This document shows positions 32,224 to 42,660 of a DNA stretch of 64,000 nucleotides, one piece after another (the first letter of the stretch is position 1; every line of letters begins with the position of its first letter). The DNA lies in the NCBI GenBank assembly GCA_026573805.1, contig JAIUSX010000122.1:682001-746000 (forward strand). Reading direction: 5' to 3'. Source of the DNA: Hesperophylax magnus. Taxonomy: Eukaryota; Arthropoda; Insecta; Trichoptera; Limnephilidae. A program made the translations under genes and the position numbers. A model generated the notes under the pieces. The model was not told the DNA's origin. It did not search any database and was given only the letters and a program-made list of their open reading frames with translations.

Positions 32224-33589
32224 CGAAAAAACTGCAAAAAAACGACAATAACAATATACCAAAAAGTCACACAAACCCTAACCATTCGTTGAAACGACGA
32301 CTATGCGCGTAATATATCAAAAAATACTGCACTTACCCGCCGAACACGGCCACTCCCCGTAAGAGTTGTACAAGCACTGAGTTGGCAAGGAACGACACGA
32401 TCATCCGCGCATGCGTTAAAAAAGGACGGCATATTTTGTGTCGCGTAATCGTTGAATCGACGAAGGTTAGGTTTCTAGGAAACTAAATACTGAAGGATAT
32501 ATTACAAAAATAAAGTTGTTCCACCCGCTTGTCGGCAAACAAGATTCTTAAACATAAAATGTAATGCACTTACTATCCTAAATAATACAGACGTGACTCA
32601 AACAATACAAATATTTTAAAGGGATTATTTTAAGAGAGATGAAACTTTATTTGGGGTTTTTATTATTATGGGACAGGGGTGGGAAAGGTATTGGCAAATA
32701 TTTTTAGGCATAATGGTTTAACTAGGGTGATCATAAAATGGGGCGAACAGCTCTTGGGTGAAAGCCGCCGCCGCTTGAAGTAAAATGTCACGAATTCTTA
32801 AATCATAAATGATACACAAACAAGACAATATTTTTATAAAAATACCAAGCCAATGAATTGTTTTATTGTAGGGTCAAATGTGCAAATGTGGGAAACTACG
32901 CTAACTTAAAATACGAACTGTGGGAACGGGCCTGAAGGCTAAATTTTATTGAGCAATATGTAAAAGTCGCATTCTGGAAGATCCAGTGGTTAAACACGAG
33001 CGCGAGGTGTGATGACATTCCATCATGCTTTGTAGCGAATTGTGCCGAAACACTCGCAAAACCTCTCTGCATTATACACGGTGTCCAAAAACTCGTAGTA
33101 CAAGCGGGAAACTGGTGAATCTACATCACATTTGGAGTCGATTTTGTAGTGTAATTTTGTGATTTCGTTTTCGAGTAAATCGACTCAGAAGTTGAATTTT
33201 TTTGGATCAAATTCTTATAAATTATTACTGAAGATCAAAGTACCCAACTTATGTATGTACCTGAATTGTATATGTATCAAAAATTTTGTTAATAAAAAAA
33301 AATTAAAACTATTTAAAAGTAAAACAAATAAAGAAACCCGGATTTAAAGCATTATTTTGAAATGACCCTTCATTTAATGCGGTGTAACCATAAAATGTTT
33401 CTGCTCTGCAGGGTTAAAACATCTGTTGTTTTAATCTCTGACATATTCGCAAAATATAGCTTTCTCTAGTATGCTGAGTTCAACTAACATATGAAGGAAA
33501 GAGACGCATGATAAGCAGTCCCATTTCTGTTAAATCGTAAGTAGGTCAGTTTTGGTTTATGGGTCGCCGCAGGTGGCCGTATATATGTG
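32224..33589. other. 5' flank of the piggyBac relic; otherwise no gene
   Basis: CGCATGCG at 32407-32414 and CCTAGAAACC (minus strand, 32477-32486) recall the inner repeat and the CCCTAGAAA terminus of IFP2-type piggyBac ends, but no TTAA-flanked end could be fixed. From 32600 the sequence is AT-rich without features. Confidence 0.3.
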
Positions 33590-34060
33590 ATTGTTTATAC
33601 ATTTGTTGAGGGTTTCTATGCAGGAGTCGTGGTTCGCCAGAATACTTACTCGGTGCTGCGGGGTCATTGATTCGGATTAATGAAAGAAATTTCCACGTTT
33701 AATAAATTATTAATCAGAAGGTTACGAATAACATTTTAGAGCGAAAGTGACTTGAATGGATAACAACGTGTTGGTTATACGACGCTCAAGAACAGAATGG
33801 CGCTTCGGTCGCCGGCGTATCCGCTGGGACCCTCGGTGACTCGAGCGGCCGATGTTGTCATTTTGTAACGGGTGACCATCTTCTGAATAATTAGCAATAT
33901 ATTGGGGTGCTTTACTAGATCACGACAGCCTGCCCTCCAGTATCCACGACATACTAGAGGAGTTGAGATATATATATTGGTCATATCCTGACTGAGGCAC
34001 CTTCAGTCAGAATGTGAGCAGCCTCCAATGTGTCCAGGAGAGTAAGAAATGTTCAGAGAA
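33590..34060 (-). other. Possible decayed gypsy-type LTR
   Basis: The minus strand shows GCGCCATTCTGTTCTTGAGC, GTATAACCAACACG, an AATAAT/ATTAAA-containing U3/R-like zone, and near 33640 TTCTGGCGAACCACGACTCC, which resembles a Ty3/gypsy LTR edge followed by a TGGCGA..CG primer-site-like word. No second LTR or TG...CA boundary was found. Distance from the integrase remnant at 35.6 kb is 1.6 kb. Confidence 0.22.
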
Positions 34061-35642
34061 GTTATGATTGGACTTGGTGAGATGACAAATTGTTTTTTAA
34101 GCGTTTAAAGTTGCAACGTTTTCGGGAACACATTGGAAGGCATTGTTGGCTTAACAATTATTAGAAGATAGATGGTCAGCAAGAGTACTTTATTCTAATA
34201 CAATATTTATAATATGTGATGAAATGGAAACATAACATTTTGTTTACTAGTATTAGTTTTCTTATAACAACTATAGGTATTATTGCTAAGTTTAATTATA
34301 ATAAGTTGTTTGTAGTTTTAAATTATTTACAAAATAGCTTTAAACTAAAAGTTTAGAAACATTCCACGTTTGCGGTGTCAGGTGCATCGACGAACTAATT
34401 GCTCGAAGCATTTGTTTATTATTTTGTGGTGCATGGAAATCAAAGTTTGATTCCAGTTTGTGGTTTAGATTACTGTATAAATCGTGAAATTTTTGTAAGC
34501 TGAACTTTGTTCAGTGCAACTGCATGATTTTTACGCAGAGTGCGTACTATGTAGCGCTGATCATGAAATTATTATATAATAGAATATAAAAATATTTAAT
34601 CCTATCATTTATGATAAACTTGAAATTAGCATTGTACATGATAATTGAATCGAAAATATGTAGTCATAATTAGCTTAGGAAACATTTCTGCGTTTAGAAA
34701 AATATTTGTTTGACATAAAATATAAATGTATAGTGAGCTATAACTAGAGTATGAAATGTTTAGAGCAATATAAGCATAAATAATACAGTTGTCTTAATTA
34801 AAGAAGTACATGTATAAGGTAACCTAAGTAAGGTGTTCATTATGGTATTAGAAATATAATGTGTTACGCTAATCTGTAGCGGTGAATTAGTAATTTTAAA
34901 TTAACTATGCAACACGTCTGTCATCGGTATGTAAATATGTGTTTTTTGGAGACAAAAAGTCGAATAACCTTGTTTATTTACATACGTATGACAAAGTGGG
35001 TTAATGTTCCTTAGTTAGGAAAGTGAAACCTCATCAGCTGTTTACTGTTATTGCATGAAAAAAATAATAAAGAAATATTAAATAACAGAAGTTTACGATT
35101 ATATGGTTCTCTTGAAGTATATAGTGCTTTATACGTCCGGAGAAGCATATTTGAAAGTACACAAAAGTACCTTGGTACGTGGTTAAAAAAAAAAAAAACT
35201 ATGCTCATTATATTGGCAGTCGATCACACTTGTGATGACGGTTGATGCTATTAATCGAGTAGCAATGCATATATAAATGCTATAAAGCGGTGAAAAGATT
35301 TCATCCGAACGCAGTTATTTTAAAATTGTTATACATTTTAAGGTGCATGAATTATTCGGTATACATGAAGATCTGTGTTCATCGTATAGAAAATGTTTAA
35401 CACTCGTGAATACATAATGATTATCTAAGTTTTAGATTCGATCATTTGATAACAAACAATATTAAAGTCAAATTTCCAACAAAAATGTGTAAAATTAATA
35501 ATGTTTGATTTGCAGTATTTTTTAAGAAAAAAAGATATATACTTTAAGAATATGGTTTGCAAGAGAAAGCTAGGCGAAATTTAGAAATTAATTTCTATCA
35601 TGAGTTATAAAAAAAATGCCAAATAGAAATGTCTTTTCGTGC
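34061..35642. other. No gene seen
   Basis: Very AT-rich, short spurious frames only; A14 run near 35186-35199. Confidence 0.35.
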
Positions 35643-36420
35643 TTATTCCGATCCAAATCGCTTTGGAAAATGTACTTGCCGACCTGAGCGAGTTGTCGTC
35701 TTGGTAACAGGTGTGACAGCGACAGGTGTGTCCATAGTGACATTTTCTTCGACCGGAACGAAAGCAGGCTTGACTCTGTCTATGGAGACGCGTTTAGGTT
35801 TGCCTCTTATTGAAATGACAAATGTTTTGTCGTCGCGCTCTTCTACCTTGTAAGGACCTTCATATGGATTCTGTAAAGGTTTTCTTACACTATCGGTTCT
35901 CAGGAAAACGTGCGTGGTGACAGGTAGGTCTTTGTGTACGAAAAAATTTCTAGTACTGTGTGCAAACAATTCACACAACCAGCAATGGCAGGAGTCGATT
36001 TAATATGCTCGAACGTCCTTTGTAGACGTCCTACGTACGTGTCGGGTTCCTCACGGGGGGTTTCAGTGAAGAAATCGCAAGGTAGCCTTAGTGTTCCGCC
36101 ATAAGTGAGTTCAGCAGGCGAACCTTTTTAGTTCTTCACGAACAGTCGCTCTCAACCCGAGCAATATGAGGGGGAGATTTTTGATCCAGTTCCGGTCACC
36201 ACATGCCATGAGGGATGCCTTGAGCGTGCGATGCCATCTCTCTATTATCCCGTTCGCCTGTAGGTGATACGCAGTAGTTTTGTTGTGTTTGATGCCAAAC
36301 TTTTCTGCAAGTTTTTTTGAAGAGACAACTCTTGAACTGACAACCATGGTCCGTGGTGATGCTGCCCGGGGTTCCGTGATGAGCGATCAAATTTAATTGT
36401 AAGTCAGCATGTGGCTCGTC
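35643..36420 (-). pseudogene. Ty3/gypsy integrase C-terminal half, frameshifted remnant
   Basis: In descending order on the minus strand: HHGTPGSITTDHGCQFKS (second catalytic Asp block of the integrase core), KFGIKHNKTTAYHLQANGII and IERWHRTLKASLMACGDRNW (the E block, HPQANGxxER), PLILLGLRATVREEL, then in another frame AELTYGGTLRLPCDFF and DTYVGRLQRTFEHIK, then TTHVFLRTDSVRKPLQNPYE and ISIRGKPKRVSIDRVKPAFV (the C-terminal chromodomain-like/SH3 region of gypsy pol). At least two frame changes separate the blocks. Protease, RT, RNase H and the integrase HHCC finger are missing. The 5' end at ~36420 abuts the zinc-finger gene's stop codon at 36468. Confidence 0.8.
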
Positions 36421-36467
36421 ACAAAAGATAATTATAATATTCACTCCAGACGAGACAGAGGTTTTCT

Positions 36468-37663
36468 TTAACGGTGGGTGAGCATGTGTCTTGTCAGATA
36501 GCCCTTTCGAGAAGATGAATAGTTGCACTCGAAACATGAAAAAGGTTTTTCACCACTGTGAGTCAGCATGTGGTTCATCAGATTGCCCTTTTGAGAACAT
36601 GAATAGTTGCACTCGGAACATGAAAAAGGTTTTTCACCACTGTGAGTCAGCATGTGGATCGTCAGAGAGCCCTTTTGAGAACATGAGTAATTGCATCTGG
36701 AACATGTAAAAGGTTTTTCTCCACTGTGAGTCAGCATGTGTATCGTCAGACTGCCCTTTTGAGAACATGAATAGTTGCACTCGGAACATGAAAAAGGTTT
36801 TTCGCCACTGTGAGTCAGCATGTGGATCGTCAGAGAGCTCTTTTGAGAACATGAGTAATTGCATTTGGAACATGTAAAAGGTTTTTCTCCACTGTGAGTT
36901 AGCATGTGCCTCGTTAGATCGCCCTTTCGAGAACATGAATAGTTGCACTCGGAACATGAAAAAGGTTTTTCACCACTGTGAGTCAGCATGTGGATCGTCA
37001 GAGAGCCCTTTTGAGAACATGAGTAATTGCATTTGGAACATGTAAAAGGTTTTTCTCCACTGTGAGTCAGCTTGTGTCTCGTCAGATGGCCCCTTCGAGA
37101 ACATGAATAGTTGCACTCGGAACATGAAAAAGGCTTTTCACCACTGTGAGTCAGCATGTGGATCGTCAGTTGGCCCTTTCGAGAACATGAATAGTTGCAC
37201 TCGGAACATGAAAAAGGTTTTTCTCCACTGTGAGTCAGCATGTGTTTCGTCAGATTGCCCTTTTGAGAACATGAATAGTTGCACTCGGAACATGAAAAAG
37301 GCTGTTCACCACAGTGAGTCAGCATGTGGATCGTCAGTTGGCCCTTTCGAGAAGATGAATAGTTGCACTCGGAACATGAAAAAGGTTTTTCTCCACTGTG
37401 AGTCAGCATGTGTATCTTCAGATAGCCCTTTTGAGAACATGAATAGTTGCACTCAGAACATGAAAAAGGTTTTTCGCCACTGTGAGTCAGCATGTGGATC
37501 GTCAGATGGCCCCTTCGAGAACATGAATAGTTGCACTCCGAACATGAAAAATGTTTTTTTCCTGTAGGGTTGCATAGGTGCCTATTTAAATTCGACTTAT
37601 TAGAAAGGGAGAAGATAGAATTAGGACAAAATAATTGTTTTTCCACATGATTCGTCTTGATAT
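36468..37663 (-). CDS. C2H2 zinc-finger protein, terminal exon with 13 tandem fingers
   Basis: The exon begins after the acceptor TTTTTTTCAACAG (minus, exon start 37663) and ends in TAA at 36468-36470. After a linker (TNHVEKQLFCPNS) with one degenerate finger, 13 fingers of pattern CSECNYSCSxxGxLTxHMLTH follow, each with the TGEKP-type linker HSGEKPF and a strict 84-bp DNA period. Finger contact residues vary (RRGHLTI, QKGYLKI, RKGDLTR, QKGNLMN and so on) while the framework is nearly invariant. Finger 3 has SSSRKGQ and an unusual THCGEQP linker. It is a likely nuclear DNA-binding protein of an expanded family. No stop or frameshift. The start codon must be in an upstream exon. Confidence 0.85.
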
Positions 37664-37808
37664 CTGTTGAAAAAAAAATAAAACGATTATAAAAGCTTTA
37701 TTCGACTTAATATCTACACTTACCACAATAAAGCACTAAAATTGATAAAAAAATTAACAAATTACGATGGCAGAAAATGTAAGATTTTAGGAAGGAAATT
37801 GTTTATAC

Positions 37809-37949
37809 CGGACTGGTAGATTCGTTCTAAGCATTCCTTTTTAACATCCGGCAGGTCTATGTCAATTTCCATACAAAGAAGATCCCCATAACTATCTTCT
37901 CGGCATCCGAGTTCCGCCTTAACGGTAACAGTCTCCACATTAATGTAAG
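37809..37949 (-). CDS. Upstream exon of the zinc-finger gene (acidic, DLPDVKKE motif), copy B
   Basis: Acceptor TTGTTTTATAG precedes the exon start at 37949; donor G|GTATAA follows 37809. Length is 141 bp. The frame reads YINVETVTVKAELGCRED, then MEIDIDLPDVKKECLERIYQ. It enters with 2 nt and leaves with 1 nt, and joins the finger exon in phase (G + AT = Asp). It contains sumoylation-type psi-K-x-E words (VKAE, VKKE). Confidence 0.65.
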
Positions 37950-38099
37950 CTATAAAACAACATGTACGTAGATTGATTATCGATGTTAAACAACACAAGT
38001 TTTCAAATTACAATATTTACGATAAAATACATCATTAATTAATCCTGCAGAATTAAAAATTAGATGAAGAGAGTTCAAGGTTAATTTAATCAAATTAAT

Positions 38100-38262
38100 A
38101 AGGACAACCCCAGATGTCCGCTTCAGGAAGGAATAAACATTTGCTTTAGAGCACCTGAATTATGGAGTTTTTATAAGTCGACAAACTGTTGTTTTCTTCC
38201 AATAATAGTAAGAGCCCTAATTGGGCGTGAACAAACAAATAAATAAATATGTATTTTTATTT
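38100..38262 (+). mobile_element. 3' end of a plus-strand non-LTR retrotransposon in the intron between the two 141-bp exons
   Basis: AGAGCCCTAATTGGGCGTGA (hairpin 38214-38226) followed by AACAAACAAATAAATAAATA. It is the same 3' architecture as at 4.6 kb and 26.8 kb but in the opposite orientation, and heavily 5'-truncated. Confidence 0.6.
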
Positions 38263-38773
38263 CATGAGTAAAAAAATGGAAAATTTGAGGAATCGAGCAC
38301 TAATTGTGAGCATTGGCGGCTTCTGTAATCAAAGGGAATGGCTCTCGACTTGTAATCTGGAGGTTCCGGGAGAAAATCCAAGCATGCGCAAGCAATTTTT
38401 TTGATTGATACATGATATTTCACAATATATTCTTGTGGCACGTTCCAATGACAAGTACTTCCCACCTTTCACCACTCTATATCCATTCCCTCCTTTTGAC
38501 TTCTAGCCACACAACGTACTACTACGCCAAGAGCTTGAGAGCAGTTGGAACACGCGTGGAGTATTCACAAAACTAAATTAAAATTATTTAGTTTAACTAA
38601 TGTTGTAGATTGGCTGTTTCTGGCAAAGATAAAAACTGAAATAACTACGGCAAAAGAGGGCAGCGTTAAAAAACATATTATGTTCTGTCGCCATGGCAAT
38701 CCAAAATGGACTTGAATTAATTACATACAATTTATTATACAAAAGCAATGCAACTAACTGGCTGTCTGAGTAC
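38263..38773. other. Intronic sequence, no feature
   Basis: Lies between the copy A exon and the retrotransposon tail; no recognised element. Confidence 0.35.
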
Positions 38774-38914
38774 TCTCCGCATATTGCGAACATTCCTTCT
38801 TTACATCTGGGAGATCTAAATCCATTTCACCTCCGCCTTCTTCCTGGGGCCCTGGTTCCGTCTTGATGGAAACAGTTTCTGGATTTACTAGATCCATGGC
38901 ACCGCTGTCATAGG
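38774..38914 (-). CDS. Upstream exon of the zinc-finger gene (acidic, DLPDVKKE motif), copy A
   Basis: Acceptor CAATTACCGCAG before 38914; donor A|GTACTC after 38774. It is also 141 bp with the same entering and leaving phases as 37809-37949. It reads YDSGAMDLVNPETVSIKTEP, then GGGEMDLDLPDVKKECSQYA. The shared ETVxxKxE...MxxDxDLPDVKKEC order shows the two exons are paralogous. It may be an alternative or additional exon of this gene, or the remnant of a neighbouring duplicated gene. Confidence 0.6.
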
Positions 38915-39179
38915 CTGCGGTAATTGGTACAAGCCCAAACAAATATGTATACCTGAAACCGAACATAATTGTGACGGAACCCTATTTTAAATGAGCTTTT
39001 CATTTTGTTTGGTTAAATATTTTGTCAAAATAATGATATCATATGCGAAACTTATGTTGGGAAATAGGGATATACATATTGTAAATATCTTGACCTTGGA
39101 GTTGACATTTAAAATCTGTTGAAAGATTCGTCGGATTTCTCAATATAACTATAACCATAAGTAATGCAAATACTTTATT

Positions 39180-39665
39180 AAAGTAAAGCTTTTATTAAGT
39201 TCGCTAATGCGCTTTTAACAGAATATTTAAAACTATTTATTAAAATATTTTTACTAAAATAAGCAGACGTCTAATTAACAGTTTGAACGTTCCGCAAACA
39301 AAACTCCAATAGATTTGTTAAATTACGTATATAGATAACGGCCGCTACACAATGATGCGTGATTCATAAAAGCATAAATACTTTCTAATAAATATCACAA
39401 GCACGGGAAGATAAATTTAACTTCGTGGGTTCAACAGTTTAAGCGATATGAAGTAGAATTAGAGAGTAAAAACCGGGGGATGCGACTGGCCAACTGGCGA
39501 TGAAAAAAGGATGAGTCAACAAATCAGGTTAGTTTTACACAGACAATAATGAAGTCTTAGACATGTTTTATGCCATCAGCAGTAATGCATGCATATTTAA
39601 ATTGATAAAAAAACGATACATGCAAAAGTTTCAGACGGGTAAAATAATTATTCCTCTTTGGCGGC
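39180..39665. repeat. Dispersed repeat, copy 2 (copy 1 at 5940-6330)
   Basis: Shares ordered blocks with copy 1 (AGCAGACGT, GCAAACAAAACTCCAAT, GATACATGCAAAAG, TCTTTGGCGGCC). Non-coding. Confidence 0.55.
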
Positions 39666-40653
39666 CAAAATACGCATTTATTTTGGATTTTGGTTAAAAT
39701 GGTTATCTCCAGCCATAGCCTGAAGAACAGTAAGCATTGCGAATGTAGAATAAACGGTTGAATAAATGGTTCGATGCCAATAACTTATCATTAAACTCGG
39801 GCAAAACTTATTACATAATATTAACACTAAAAGACAGACAGTCGGGGCAGGATCATATAACACATATTATATAACATTAACACTTACAAACAGACAGTCT
39901 GGGGGCTGACTCTGTATCTCTCACAAGCGTCCGTACCGCGGTTTTACGACTGACAAACCCGTTTTCACTGATTTTGGTACTCTTTAGCAAGTCGTAAACC
40001 CGAATTTAATCGAAAACTCAAAGTGACAGCTCAACGTTTCGCTTTAGATCGATATCTTCGGGCTTTTTAAATGGCCCCATTTTGTCACCCCCTTAACCAC
40101 AGACGACCACAGATAAAACGGTCGTTTGGTCCAGACAGGTAAATATATTGTGGACCATAAAGAATTCTCAAGTCCATTTAAAAAAGTGCAAACATAAACA
40201 ATATAACTGCACCCAGCTAACATCGTTCATTCAATAGCCCAAAAAAATTATATTTTAAAAATAAAAATATTGGAATGCAGGAAAAGGAAAATAAAAAAAA
40301 CCCACAGCTATGCACACATCAAAATACTTTTTATTTTCAAAAAGACGATGGACAGTTATACAAAACAGGGTCAGGACAAACGATGTATTGAGCATTGATT
40401 TATCATTGAAGTAGAAGATAATACAAATATATCTAAACATAACATGAAACAGAAAGAGACACAGAAAGAGACCCAGAAACATAAAAAGTAACGGTCTTAA
40501 CTAGGAATCGAACCCAGGATTTCTGTCTTACTACAATAACTTAATAGGATTTAATTTGACCTTGCAGAAAAATACAAGAATATATACACAAAATACATAT
40601 TTTACGTGTTGAAAGATATTCATTATGTCAAGTAATAAAAAAAAAATTAGAGG
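39666..40653. other. No gene; a CYGAAGAT...GCGAAAC word and a B-box-like word
   Basis: On the minus strand 40061-40036 reads CCGAAGATATCGATCTAAAG then CGAAAC, similar to the hammerhead-like core at 44020-44044. At 40510-40530 the minus strand has GGGTTCGATTCCTAG, a good Pol III B box, but I see no A box or tRNA fold, so it is a SINE or tRNA relic at most. Confidence 0.35.
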
Positions 40654-40905
40654 CAGGGCCGACCCTGTGCGGGCGCAATTAGAGCAGTCCACTTCGGGCG
40701 CTGAATTTTCAAGGGTGATAATACCTAAACCAACGTAAGATTATCTTTCATAAAAACCACGCTACGCATACATACAAATCATCAAAATATAATTGATTAC
40801 AGTGATCACATATCTACTACCTAGGGCCTGGGCATCTACTGGTTTTGACAAGGAGCGCTAAAATTTTACTTGTGCCATGCGCCATTTGGCTCAGGGCCAA
40901 CCCTG
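40654..40905. mobile_element. 252-bp hAT-like MITE
   Basis: The ends are CAGGGCCGACCCTGTGCGGG and (complement of the right end) CAGGGTTGGCCCTGAGCC. Terminal inverted repeats starting CAGGG are typical of hAT elements. Flanks ATTAGAGG (40646-40653) and ACTAGACG (40906-40913) match at 6 of 8 positions, consistent with a decayed 8-bp target duplication. No coding capacity. Confidence 0.6.
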
Positions 40906-41065
40906 ACTAGACGAACAACAATAGTAACGCCTTTTGACTTTTACATGGCATAATTTAAATCATAATACATTAACCATAATATAAGAAATAAAAATCGTGT
41001 ACATAATAAAAGCTTGTAAAGAAATATAGCTTGTAAAACAACAAAAGATATTATGAAATAGAAGT

Positions 41066-42660
41066 TAAGAACATGTAATTAATATTTCTATTTTGGATAC
41101 TGACAATTCGTGGTGGAATCCATTATCTATAAATAGTATAGAATAAAGTGACATTCGCGTCTGTCTGTTTGTGCGCTTAGTTCTTCTTAACTCTGCGACT
41201 GATTTCGTTAAGGTTTTTCAGCATCATTTTGAGAATTTATTCCGGAAGGTTTAGATAAATAACACATGCATTGACACATATTGATAAAAAGCAGAGAAAA
41301 GTCGATATAAAGATTATTTTTGGCCGCTTACATTGCTAAGGCTGGCGAAACTTTATGAGAATATCAAAATAATGTACTACGGAATTTTATACCTTAAAAA
41401 GGCTTACAGAAAAGTCTGATACAAATGTTATACATATCGCAGTTGCCGTCTGGTCCCCAAAATCTCCAAGTGCGTCTTCTGTTTCCTGGAAGAAAGGGCT
41501 GCCGTCGGACCAATGCAGCTCAAAATGATCTTCGTCTTACCTAGAAAAAGACAAAATTTGAGACCAATGATTACACTATTCTAGTTTTGTACACATATTT
41601 AATAAATTTAATGGATAAAATTAATTAATAATATTTTAAGAAGAAGGGGACATGGTGATGGATTAATTCACTGCAGAACTTTTGAACTTTCTTGTATGGA
41701 AAAAATAACGTTTTATGCAGTTTCTGCAGAATTTGTAGGGAGCGAAAACAAAACTTCTTGAGCGAGTTTCACTGCAATATAAATTAGGTGTATACCTTCA
41801 GAATATTCCTTCAAATGAGTATTCCACATTGTTCAAGCGTACTGTAGGTGACTTACATCTAATAAATATTAGAAGAGTAAAGTTAGCAAACATTATGGAA
41901 AATGCTTGTTTAATCTGAATACTTTAATGATGCAATTCTAATACGTGGTATAGTATCGCGTCGGAATACGGAAAGGTCTGAAAAGGAAAATTAATTAAAT
42001 TATTAGCCAATGAAGTACATTCAGGAATCAGGAACATTGTATCAAAGAACGAGAGGTTAGTACCTGTATTTAACAACGGGTTCGGGTCCTTCTTTCAGTT
42101 GGTGGAGATAGACAGGATATTACATGATGACTGGAAGATTAAGCGTTGCCAAGCATTCTTTTTTAATCCCAAAAGTACCGTATTTTTGCTTTGAATTGCG
42201 AAATGACACCCACAAACAAACGTATTTCTTGCTGCTTCTTGCTAGCACCGGATTATCGAATCCGTCTGAGCAACCTTTAACACAACACGGCATTAATTTA
42301 TCACCTTGAAGAATTCTAGCACGCAACATTATTTTTTGATGGGTTAGACGATTTTCAAACTTCAAAATATTTACGCTAAAAACTTCAACTGACTTCGACT
42401 TTCGAAATGGCTTCTTGGATAGTACCGTTAATTTTTATCGCAGCATAAAACATGCTTAGCTTCTCTTTCTGTTACACAAGTAAAATGGTAGAGAGCGAGA
42501 GATCAAACTACAATTTTTGCTCTGAGCCAATGAGATCTGAGCTTTCAGCCACAACAGCATTGTCTACATGAATTTGGGTAAAGGATAACTCCTTCCATCA
42601 GGGTTACAAGGTCATGCGGGAGTTATACGCCCCTGGATCGACGTCTGCCGACGCTCCCTG
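41066..42660 (+). repeat. Local repeat R, copy 1
   Basis: Homologous to 45648-47251 and 51680-53283: shared CAATTCGTGGTGGAATCC, GCGTCTGTCTGTTTGTGCGC, CGGAAGGTTTAGATAAATAA, TCGCAGTTGCCGTCTSGTCC and a TCGAATCCGTCTGAGCAACC block. Copy 1 lacks two segments present in copy 2 (around 46470-46560 and 46620-46680) and has many point differences, so this duplication is older than the 6-kb one. It continues past the point where Harbinger begins in copy 2, through CTCTGAGCCAATGAG at 42531. It is possibly a Helitron-like or other non-autonomous element; class unproven. Confidence 0.6.
42120..42328 (-). CDS. Short Cys-rich ORF inside repeat R, function unknown
   Basis: The minus frame MLRARILQGDKLMPCCVKGC and onward to stop at 42120 has a CCxxxC start that superficially recalls THAP domains, but the rest of the C2CH pattern is not seen. 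The homologous frame in copy 2 is stopped early. Probably not a functional gene. Confidence 0.15.

Noticed and set aside
37103..37567. Long plus-strand frame with repeated NSCTRNMKKVFHHCESACGS peptide
   Set aside because: Antisense shadow of the 84-bp zinc-finger repeat; the minus strand has the canonical C2H2 fingers.
40500..40540. tRNA gene on the minus strand
   Set aside because: Only a B-box-like GGTTCGATTCC is present; no A box or cloverleaf.
42537..42545. Repeat R copy 1 as a perfect empty site for the Harbinger insertion
   Set aside because: The left flank matches, but after Harbinger only TGAGCCA is shared and then hAT sequence follows, so just the left boundary is supported.
41066..42660. 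CRISPR or clustered regular array in the duplicated region
   Set aside because: Repeats are kilobase-scale tandem and dispersed copies with no short regular repeat-spacer pattern.
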